Assembly: GCA_028277515.1 (NCBI GenBank)
Contig: JANQGC010000020.1
Span: 1-13,642, forward strand
Source: Anaerolineae bacterium
GTDB lineage: Bacteria > Chloroflexota > Anaerolineae > Promineifilales > Promineifilaceae
Length of the DNA stretch: 13,642 bases
Reading direction: 5' to 3'
Of the stretch, positions 6,663 through 13,283 are shown one piece after another (position 1 is the stretch's first letter; each line of letters starts with the position of its first letter). A program made the translations under genes and the position numbers. The notes beneath the pieces were generated by a model. The model had not been told where the DNA came from and made no database searches. It saw only the letters and a list, made by a program, of their open reading frames with translations.

Positions 6663-6740
6663 GGACGCGGATAATACGGATGAAAGCGGATGAAAAAGTA
6701 AATAAAATCAATCCGCTCTCGTCTGTTCTCGTCCGCGTCC
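6663..6740. repeat. Hairpin-forming short repeat (MITE-like) inside the sugar operon
   Basis: Outer arms GGACGCGGA (6663-6671) and TCCGCGTCC (6732-6740) are exact inverted repeats. Inner arms AGCGGAT (6685-6691) and ATCCGCT (6711-6717) also pair. The left half repeats CGGAT about every 9 nt (near 6669, 6678 and 6687). The whole 78-bp unit could fold into one long imperfect hairpin. It starts 13 nt after the GT4 stop and ends before the phosphatase start, as if inserted into the intergenic gap. An ATG inside it at 6680 is in frame with the phosphatase but is probably an artefact of the insertion. Confidence 0.7.
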
Positions 6741-6766
6741 TATTTTTGATCATGGAAACACATTTT

Positions 6767-7561
6767 ATGAATGATTGTAATGAATCCTCGCTGATGCAGC
6801 GACTTGAAGAAGCAGAAAAGATCTGGTTTTTCCTTGATTATGACGGCACGCTGGCCGATTTTGCCCAAACACCGGATGAGATTATCCCTGATCCGGCCCT
6901 GCTTGATTTGATCCGCCGTCTGACGGCCGCCCCGGATATTCGGGTGGCGATCATCAGCGGCCGGCGCCTGGGGCATATTCAACAACTCTTGCCGCTGCCC
7001 GGCATTTTGAAAGCGGGATCGTATGGCCTGGAATTGGAAACGGCCGACGGCCAGGTGATCCACCGCCTGGAACTGGATCAGATTCGGCCGTTCCTGGACA
7101 GACTGAAACGATCCTGGTCCGAATTGGTGAACGGCCGGTTGGGGTTTTACCTGGAGGACAAAGGCTGGACCCTGGCCATTCACGCCAAGGATGCCCGGAA
7201 AAGCGCCGCCGAATATGTTTTAGACCGGGCGCAACATGAGGCCATAGAGCGGTTGAAGGAAGATGAGCAGGGGGTTTTTCGCCTGCAAGGGGGACATCGT
7301 TTCCTGGAGTGTGGGCCGAAGATGGGGGACAAGAAGGGCACGGTAGAATATATTTTGCAGAACTACCCCTGGCATGATGATGCGCTGCTGGTGTATCTCG
7401 GTGATGATGACAAGGATGAAGTCGCATTTGAGGCCATTCAGGATGCGGGGGGCATAGTCGTCGCCGTGGGCGACCGGCTGCCTGACGATTCGGCCGACTG
7501 CCAGCTGGAATCGCCGACGGCCGTTCGCCGCTGGTTGGAACGGGTGATTGCGCTTTCTTAG
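6767..7561 (+). CDS. otsB: HAD-superfamily trehalose-6-phosphate phosphatase-like enzyme
   Basis: The family removes phosphate from trehalose-6-phosphate or a related glycosyl phosphate using an Asp nucleophile and magnesium. Numbering from ATG 6767 (264 residues), motif I is 'FFLDYDGTLADF' with nucleophile D24 and acid/base D26. Motif II is 'VAIISGR' with S64. Motif III is 'CGPKMGDKKG' with K189 or K190. Motif IV is 'YLGDDDKDEVAF' with D213 and D214. The cap lies at about 90-180. The length is typical for bacterial OtsB. The reading frame can be extended to ATG 6680, but that stretch lies in the hairpin repeat and has no homologous look. ATG 6752 and 6794 are other choices; 6767 has a weak GGAA at 6754-6757. 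It completes the pathway begun by the GT20 gene and is probably co-transcribed. Confidence 0.85.
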   Translation: MNDCNESSLMQRLEEAEKIWFFLDYDGTLADFAQTPDEIIPDPALLDLIRRLTAAPDIRVAIISGRRLGHIQQLLPLPGILKAGSYGLELETADGQVIHRLELDQIRPFLDRLKRSWSELVNGRLGFYLEDKGWTLAIHAKDARKSAAEYVLDRAQHEAIERLKEDEQGVFRLQGGHRFLECGPKMGDKKGTVEYILQNYPWHDDALLVYLGDDDKDEVAFEAIQDAGGIVVAVGDRLPDDSADCQLESPTAVRRWLERVIALS

Positions 7562-7581
7562 ATATATCCAAAAATGTACTC

Positions 7582-7611
7582 TTGACTTATAATTGACCTA
7601 TGGACTAATAC
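7582..7611 (+). promoter_or_regulatory. Candidate promoter in the 7562-7841 gap
   Basis: TTGACT (7582-7587), an 18-nt spacer and TAATAC (7606-7611) resemble a vegetative promoter directed toward the surface-protein genes. It would leave a leader of about 225 nt. That leader contains TGACA-TT-TGTCA at 7705-7716 and another TTGACA at 7733-7738 without a clear -10. No gene is visible in 7562-7841, and no terminator was seen after the phosphatase gene. Confidence 0.35.
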
Positions 7612-7793
7612 CAAATGTTCGTTGTATGCTTAAAGTTAGTATTTAGCCTGTGCCAATCATGAGCCACAATTTTTCTTGAAAAATCCAAAATATCGTGAGA
7701 ATGGTGACATTTGTCATCTCCAGGCACGACAATTGACACTTTTCTTAATGAAGTAAATCAAGCACTATTTACAGTAGGAAATTTTTGTGATTG

Positions 7794-7812
7794 GTTAAGC
7801 GTGTCGCTTAAC
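7794..7812 (+). other. Perfect 8-bp hairpin just before the fibre-like gene
   Basis: GTTAAGCG (7794-7801), loop TGT, CGCTTAAC (7805-7812). It ends 18 nt before the strong ribosome-binding site GGGAGG (7831-7836). It may stabilise the message or act as an operator. There is no U-tract, so it is not a terminator. Confidence 0.5.
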
Positions 7813-7841
7813 TCTTGTAGCTGCTTCATTGGGAGGAAAAA

Positions 7842-9464
7842 ATGAACCGTTCGAGTTCTTCATACTGGTTAGGATTATGTATTTTAACGGCCGCCGGGAT
7901 TCTCTCGCTGGCCGTTTTCTTTTCCAGATCGAGAGCGCAGGATCAAGTTCCAGGTGTCGAACAAACAATCCAGAATGTAGACGCCCCATCTGCGACCTTA
8001 TTTAGCTATCAAGGCCATCTGTTGGACAACGGTGGTGCTCCTGTAACGGATTCGGCCGTGGATATGACCTTTAAGTTCTTTTCCGTACCCAGCGGTGGAA
8101 CAGCTTGCTGGACGGAAAATCATACGGAAGCAAATGCCATTAATGTGCAAAATGGGTATTTCAATGTTTTGCTGGGCCAGTTGACAGCGATCAACACAAG
8201 TTGCTTGAGTGGCGATGTCTATCTGGAATTGGATGTGAATGGCGAGACTCTTTCGCCTCGTGAGTTGTTAACCAGTGTAGCCCATGCTGTTGAGGCAAGT
8301 GGGTTGTCTGCGGGTGCGAGCGCAGCCGGTGAACTGACCATGAACGGCAGCTTGGATATGAACTCCAACAGCATCACCAATCTCGCGGCTGGAGTTTATG
8401 CAGATTCTAGCGCCAATCAGATCTATTTTGCCAATGATTATGGTACGACGCGGATGCGCTCGTCCAGTAATATTCAGCTATTCATCGATTCCGACAACGA
8501 CACCACGAATGCAACTTTCAAGGTTTATAAGGACAGCAAGGCGCTTAATGGGGCTTTTGATCAAATAATGGCTCTAACGGAAAGCGGGGATTTATTTCTT
8601 GACGGGAGCTTAATTGCCGAGGGATCCGGTCGAACGTATATACAATCGAATCAAGACGTCAATAGTTCAGGTTTTGGTGCCCTACGTGTTGGAACTGGTA
8701 GTTCCTGGACTGCCATAGATTCGGATGAAATCGCTTCTTATGGGAGCAATTTGTATCTCCAATCATCAGGTGCAACTGGTGATGTGATTGTTGGCACCGA
8801 TTTGAAAGTGGATAATGAAGCTACGATAGTGGGTTCCTTGAACATAGATAACCAGGGTTCAATTGCTGATAAAGTTGACAGTGGTGGACAAGGTCCTCAT
8901 GTTGTTTTCGATACCGATGACTGTTTTGTATTCCAAAACTCAAGTGGCATGCGTTTGCGGTTATGCGGCGATTCAAACGGAGTGGTATACAACGGAAACA
9001 CCTGGCATTATTTCAACGATACCATTGTGCCCACTGTCGACCGAAATTATGATCTTGGTAGCTCAGATAGAAGATGGAGAACTGCCTATCTAGAATCTGC
9101 CTCCTGTGGTGCCATTGTTGAGGCTAATTTACAAACAGAAGCTGAAAAAGCAGCTGAAGAAATTGATCGCTTTGCCAAGGGGGATGTACTTTGCTGGGGA
9201 GATGAACAGTTAGAGAAATGCTCAAGCGCAAATGACCGCCTCATTATGTCTGTTGCCGATGCTAAGGGTAAACCCATTGTTATGGGCGCAGAAGCAATTA
9301 AAGTTCTTGGACCCATAAAAAGAGGAGATATCCTGGTTTCTTCCGAGGTGCCGGGTTTTGCCATGGTGAATAATGATCCCATTCCTGGAACAGTCATTGC
9401 CCAGGCTTTGGAGGATTATGAAGGCGAATCTGGCCTGGTAAAAGCTATGATTCGGAAGTGGTGA
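7842..9464 (+). CDS. Exported tail-fibre-like surface protein
   Basis: Residues 1-32 form a signal peptide or signal anchor (WLGLCILTAAGILSLAVFF, then SRAQDQ). Residues about 53-155 match a module common at the N-terminus of large exported proteins: 'FSYQGHLLDNGGAPVTDSAV', then 'MTFKFF' and 'NGYFNVLLG', with C89 and C121 as a possible disulfide pair. Residues about 165-400 are low-complexity, Ser/Asn/Asp-rich beta-type sequence such as 'GSLDMNSNSITNL' and 'SNLYLQSSGATGDVIVGTD'. The C-terminus looks like phage tail-fibre ends: 'DRNYDLGSSDRRWRTAYL' (400-417), then 'GPIKRGDILVSSEVPGFAM' and 'GTVIAQALEDYEGESGLVKAMI'. GGGAGG 5 nt before the ATG fixes the start. It is probably co-transcribed with the peptidase gene 45 nt downstream. 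A structural or adhesive role at the cell surface is inference. There are no other phage genes nearby. Confidence 0.75.
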   Translation: MNRSSSSYWLGLCILTAAGILSLAVFFSRSRAQDQVPGVEQTIQNVDAPSATLFSYQGHLLDNGGAPVTDSAVDMTFKFFSVPSGGTACWTENHTEANAINVQNGYFNVLLGQLTAINTSCLSGDVYLELDVNGETLSPRELLTSVAHAVEASGLSAGASAAGELTMNGSLDMNSNSITNLAAGVYADSSANQIYFANDYGTTRMRSSSNIQLFIDSDNDTTNATFKVYKDSKALNGAFDQIMALTESGDLFLDGSLIAEGSGRTYIQSNQDVNSSGFGALRVGTGSSWTAIDSDEIASYGSNLYLQSSGATGDVIVGTDLKVDNEATIVGSLNIDNQGSIADKVDSGGQGPHVVFDTDDCFVFQNSSGMRLRLCGDSNGVVYNGNTWHYFNDTIVPTVDRNYDLGSSDRRWRTAYLESASCGAIVEANLQTEAEKAAEEIDRFAKGDVLCWGDEQLEKCSSANDRLIMSVADAKGKPIVMGAEAIKVLGPIKRGDILVSSEVPGFAMVNNDPIPGTVIAQALEDYEGESGLVKAMIRKW

Positions 9465-9496
9465 TTCTTATTGAATATTGTCTAACGTTTTGACAT

Positions 9497-9502
9497 AAGG
9501 AG
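9497..9502 (+). promoter_or_regulatory. Ribosome-binding site for a GTG start
   Basis: AAGGAG lies 7 nt before the GTG at 9510, an ideal distance. This supports GTG as the true start of the large peptidase gene. Confidence 0.8.
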
Positions 9503-9509
9503 AATCACG

Positions 9510-12473
9510 GTGAAAAAAAGTATAAATAATTACCAGATATTTAGGGTAAATTATGTAAATTGGCTAAAAAAGCTTGTATTATTATGTGGATTACTTATTG
9601 TTCTAAAAATTTCTATAAGTCCTTCAAATTCAAGCCAAGCTCAATCAGATGTAAACCTTCAGTCGATTATCTCAAATGGTCAATTCGTGTATGGTCAAAA
9701 TGTTTACGATTTTGATTTGGAGATATGGTTAGCTAGTCGACCAACTGATGTAGCCTATTTATATAATATCATACAAAAGCACGCAGGTTATTATAGTATT
9801 AGCCCAAAGGTTTTAATCACCATTTTGGAATTGGAAGAGGGACTATTTAGCCAGTCAGCAAATACTTCAAACTATACACTGGGATCAAATGAAGACCTTG
9901 GTTATGATTTAGATAAATTTGATGAAAGGGTTGAGTCAATCGCCTTAGAATTGGCTGAAAAATACTATCATTTTTCACATCAAAATGATCCAGATGAAGA
10001 ATTTAATAATGAGCTAAAATTTGAAATTGAATTTAGTAATGGTAAAAAAGTATTTAATCAAAATATCGATAGTGCGAGCCATTATGCTCTTTTCTTAGTG
10101 TTGGCTCAAGATATGGCATTTGAAGATTGGTCTAAGATAGTGTCATCCACACATCCTGAAGGATTTTACATAACATATAAAAGGCTTTTTCCTGGAGATG
10201 ATCCTCTGGATCCCTCAAATAATATTAATGTCATTTCATCACCTCCTCAAGATTTATTAGGTTTACCTTTTGAGTGTCAAGATAGTTGGCTATTCAGCAA
10301 TGGGCCACATAATTGGACGCCTGTAACCTCGCGGCCGTGGTCTTCTGTGGATTTTGCGCCTGCATCTGGCAACTGTCAATCTCCGCCAACTGATGATTGG
10401 ATTGTTGCTGCAGCTGGTGGTGTTGTCAACGTAATTCAACCGTATCATATTCGAGTGATCCATAATTCTGAATGGCAAACAGACTATTATCACTTAACTA
10501 ATCTTCAAGTTAGTGGTGGAGAAAGTATTTCTAAAGGACAGAGACTTGGAAATCCTTCATGTGAAGGAGGAGTTGCATCAGGTCCACATGTTCATTTTGC
10601 ATTATTGCAACAAGGGCAAAGAGTTGATATTGCGGGGACGGCATTATCTGGTTGGGTTGTCCATGAGAAAAACCCACCAATTCATGGTGATGGATATTTA
10701 CAAAAAGGAGGGACGGTAATTGATAAAGGACAATTCGTCCTCTCAGAGAACTGCAATGGGTGTTGTGGGTGTTTGTCTTCGTTTATTAGTAGTGAAGAAT
10801 TTGTAGAAAAAGAACTTCAACTTCTTAACGAAGAAGAGATATTTGGACCACCCGCACTAATAACAAATTTATCAAATATGACTTCAATTAGTCCCGAAGA
10901 GAAAATATTTAGTGAAATTACGATTCCTTCAACACCGACGATATCGAGTTTGAGAAATTTTAAGCCTAACGATTGGTTGTCAGATGATCAATTCCATATT
11001 TCCTGGACATCAACAAGAAAAAATGAAGGGAAATTGATGGGATATATTGTTCAATTTTCGAGGATAGGAAGTGATGAAATCGGTAACCAATATCATGTAG
11101 AACCATCAACATATAATTATTCTTTCAATCCAAAAGAAGATGGAAAATGGATGGTTAGAATCAAAGCCGTTGACCAAGCAGGCAACGAAAGCGAACCAGC
11201 AGAGATTGGACCGTTTCTTATTGATCGGACCCCACCTCAGATGGCGGACGAGAACATTCAAGTTATTAGCTGGAACAGTGAAGCCGTTTCTACTTTTGAA
11301 TGGGTAGAAGCAGTTGACGCCCATTCCGGGATAGACGGCTACCTGATCTATTGGGGTGAGGATGAAGCAGGCCAGGGGGAGCATTTTATATCCGAACCGA
11401 GGTTTGGTCCGGAAATGCCTTTAGTTGATGACAGGGCAGCTACTTATTATCTACGGGTTGCGCCGGTGGATGTGGCCGGTAATGTAGGTGAATGGCAAAC
11501 GACGGCCGTCTGGCAGTATGACAATGCTGCGCCAAGCGGCAGTATTGCAGTAGATCATGGGGCAGATGTTGTTAAATCCTTACACACCGGGTTAGTTCTA
11601 ACCGCAGCCGACCAAGGCAGCGGCGTCTCAGAAATGCGATTAAGCACTGATGGCCAAAACTGGAGTACCTGGCAACCTTATCAAGAACGATTCCAATGGA
11701 CTTTGGCCGATATTCCATTTGAGCAAAAAGTTTTTGCCCAACTGCGCGATGCCGCTGGAAACGTTTCAGATGTATTAGAAACGGCCGTGCGTGTCGATCT
11801 AAGACTGGATCAACCTTCATCCTCCAATTACCAAATAAGCAGAAGCGTCATGGCTATGGGCGGAAGTGAGAAAAGCAGCGCCTCCTATACCGTGCAAAGT
11901 ACAACTGGTCAACCTCACCAGAGTTCACAACCGCATGGTTCAAGCTATCAGGTCTATTCAGGTTTTTTGTCGCCCAATTCAGCCCCATTTCAGATAAGTT
12001 TGCCGCAAGGTTGGAATTTAGTCTCCAGTTTTGTCGAACCGGAAAATCCACAAATGGATGTCCTTTTCAGTGGCCTTATGAATAATCTGGTATTAGTTAA
12101 GAATGGAGATGGTCAGATATACTGGCCTGATTATAATGTTAACCAGATTGGAAGTTGGGATATAAAGGAGGCTTACTGGATATATGTAGCCTCCCCTTCA
12201 TCCCTTTCCATCCAAGGATCGTTTATACTTCCGCAAAATGTTTCGATACATCTTAATCAGGGTTGGAATCAAATCCCTTACTTGCGAAGTAATCCTATGG
12301 CAATAGAGTCTGCCCTTGCTTCAATCCAGGATGAAATTTATTTGGTGAAAAATGGGGCTGGGGAGGTATATTGGCCGGATATGGAAATATATAACCTTGG
12401 TACCTTACAACCAAAACAAGGTTATCAAATTTATCTAACAAATGATAGTACTTTAGTATATCCAAGTTACTAA
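9510..12473 (+). CDS. Large secreted multidomain protein with M23 peptidase domain
   Basis: M23 (LytM) enzymes are zinc peptidases that cut peptidoglycan cross-links or related peptides. In order: signal peptide (about 17-45, ending SSQAQS); a helical N-terminal domain (about 50-235) with 'YYSISPKVLITILELEEGL', a lysozyme-like fold suspect; the M23 domain (about 258-390); a Cys cluster C415, C418, C419, C421; fibronectin/Ig-like domains (about 474-573, 584-672 and 673-764); a linker 'SNYQISRSVMAMGG'; and two tandem 'GWN...LVKNG.G..YWP' domains (about 829-898 and 911-977). Predicted zinc ligands are H267 (GPHNW), D281 (VDFAP) and H362 (HVHF), with H328 (YYHL) and H360 around the active site. 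The usual H-x-G-x-D spacing is replaced by GPH-x13-D. It starts with GTG. The 5' half is AT-rich (about 33% GC at 9901-9960) while 11461-11520 is about 60%, suggesting a mosaic gene. Substrate and wall target are unknown. Confidence 0.8.
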   Translation: MKKSINNYQIFRVNYVNWLKKLVLLCGLLIVLKISISPSNSSQAQSDVNLQSIISNGQFVYGQNVYDFDLEIWLASRPTDVAYLYNIIQKHAGYYSISPKVLITILELEEGLFSQSANTSNYTLGSNEDLGYDLDKFDERVESIALELAEKYYHFSHQNDPDEEFNNELKFEIEFSNGKKVFNQNIDSASHYALFLVLAQDMAFEDWSKIVSSTHPEGFYITYKRLFPGDDPLDPSNNINVISSPPQDLLGLPFECQDSWLFSNGPHNWTPVTSRPWSSVDFAPASGNCQSPPTDDWIVAAAGGVVNVIQPYHIRVIHNSEWQTDYYHLTNLQVSGGESISKGQRLGNPSCEGGVASGPHVHFALLQQGQRVDIAGTALSGWVVHEKNPPIHGDGYLQKGGTVIDKGQFVLSENCNGCCGCLSSFISSEEFVEKELQLLNEEEIFGPPALITNLSNMTSISPEEKIFSEITIPSTPTISSLRNFKPNDWLSDDQFHISWTSTRKNEGKLMGYIVQFSRIGSDEIGNQYHVEPSTYNYSFNPKEDGKWMVRIKAVDQAGNESEPAEIGPFLIDRTPPQMADENIQVISWNSEAVSTFEWVEAVDAHSGIDGYLIYWGEDEAGQGEHFISEPRFGPEMPLVDDRAATYYLRVAPVDVAGNVGEWQTTAVWQYDNAAPSGSIAVDHGADVVKSLHTGLVLTAADQGSGVSEMRLSTDGQNWSTWQPYQERFQWTLADIPFEQKVFAQLRDAAGNVSDVLETAVRVDLRLDQPSSSNYQISRSVMAMGGSEKSSASYTVQSTTGQPHQSSQPHGSSYQVYSGFLSPNSAPFQISLPQGWNLVSSFVEPENPQMDVLFSGLMNNLVLVKNGDGQIYWPDYNVNQIGSWDIKEAYWIYVASPSSLSIQGSFILPQNVSIHLNQGWNQIPYLRSNPMAIESALASIQDEIYLVKNGAGEVYWPDMEIYNLGTLQPKQGYQIYLTNDSTLVYPSY

Positions 12474-12491
12474 AATGAGTAGAAATAGATT

Positions 12492-13274
12492 GTGAAAGGA
12501 TCAAAAATACGCCAGCATTTGATCAATCGCTTGGATGAAATTGGAGAGACCATAAGAGATGCTGGAAAGGGATTGGCTCTAATAGGGTTGGGATCGGCCG
12601 GATCAGGTTTAGATCGGCTGGATGATTACTCCGATCTGGACTTTTTTGTGCTCGCCAAAGATGGCCATAAAGATTATTTTCTGAATGATTTGAGCTGGTT
12701 GGAGTCTATCCAACCCGTTGTTTTTTCCTTCAAGAACACGGTGGACGGTTATAAATTACTCTTTGCCGATGACATATTTTGTGAGATGGCGGTGTTTGAA
12801 GCGGATCAACTGCAGAACATCCCATATGCCCAGGCGCGATTGGTCTGGCAGGATGAGAGCAGTTCGCTTGAAATTCCGGAAAGCAACCAACTGCCGGCGC
12901 GCCCTGACAAACCGCCGGGGGTGGATTTTCTACTGGGAGAAGCATTGGCCAATTTATATGTGGGCTTGGGCCGCTTCCGGCGCGGGGAAAAATTGACGGC
13001 CGTACGTTTTATCCAGCAGTACGCCGTTGGGCATGTGATGGCTCTGGCCCCACATATTGAGCCGGAAGAAGGAAATTCGGCCGATGCTTTCGACAAGGAT
13101 CGCCGCTTTGAGCAGCGGTTTCCCCGAACGGCGGCGGCTCTCCCCGGTTTTATGCAGGGTTATGAAAAAAGTCCACAGTCGGCGCTGGCGATTCTGCATT
13201 TCTTAGAATTAAATTTCTCAGTCAATACATTTATGAAGAAAGCGATTCACCAATTGGCCGATCATCCGTGTTAA
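12492..13274 (+). CDS. Nucleotidyltransferase-fold protein (DNA polymerase beta superfamily)
   Basis: Residues 30-53, from 'LIGLGSAGSGLDRLDDYSD' to LDFFV, hold the nucleotidyltransferase signature: G34-S35, then D48-x-D50 as metal-binding carboxylates. E98 in 'FCEMAVFE' is a likely third carboxylate. A helical C-terminal half (about 145-255) with 'GEALANLYVGLGRFRRGE' resembles aminoglycoside or lincosamide nucleotidyltransferases. Those enzymes transfer AMP or another nucleotide to a small molecule. The substrate here is unknown, and resistance should not be assumed. The length of 260 is typical. The start is GTG, 18 nt after the peptidase stop, with no strong ribosome-binding site, so translation may be coupled. 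The gene ends 9 nt from a convergent YceI-family gene. GC is higher than in the AT-rich part of the neighbouring peptidase gene. Confidence 0.78.
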   Translation: MKGSKIRQHLINRLDEIGETIRDAGKGLALIGLGSAGSGLDRLDDYSDLDFFVLAKDGHKDYFLNDLSWLESIQPVVFSFKNTVDGYKLLFADDIFCEMAVFEADQLQNIPYAQARLVWQDESSSLEIPESNQLPARPDKPPGVDFLLGEALANLYVGLGRFRRGEKLTAVRFIQQYAVGHVMALAPHIEPEEGNSADAFDKDRRFEQRFPRTAAALPGFMQGYEKSPQSALAILHFLELNFSVNTFMKKAIHQLADHPC

Positions 13275-13283
13275 TCATCCATC

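Noticed and set aside
6680..6766. N-terminal extension of the phosphatase from ATG 6680
   Set aside because: The codons lie in a hairpin repeat, and the family core starts only at the FFLDYDGTL motif, shortly after ATG 6767.
6954..7571. 205-codon minus-strand ORF opposite the phosphatase
   Set aside because: It is a shadow of the phosphatase gene, rich in Pro/Arg/His as expected for an antisense frame, with no motif.
7842..9464. Prophage remnant
   Set aside because: Only fibre-like motifs occur. There is a signal peptide, and no capsid, tail-tube, terminase or integrase gene in the window.
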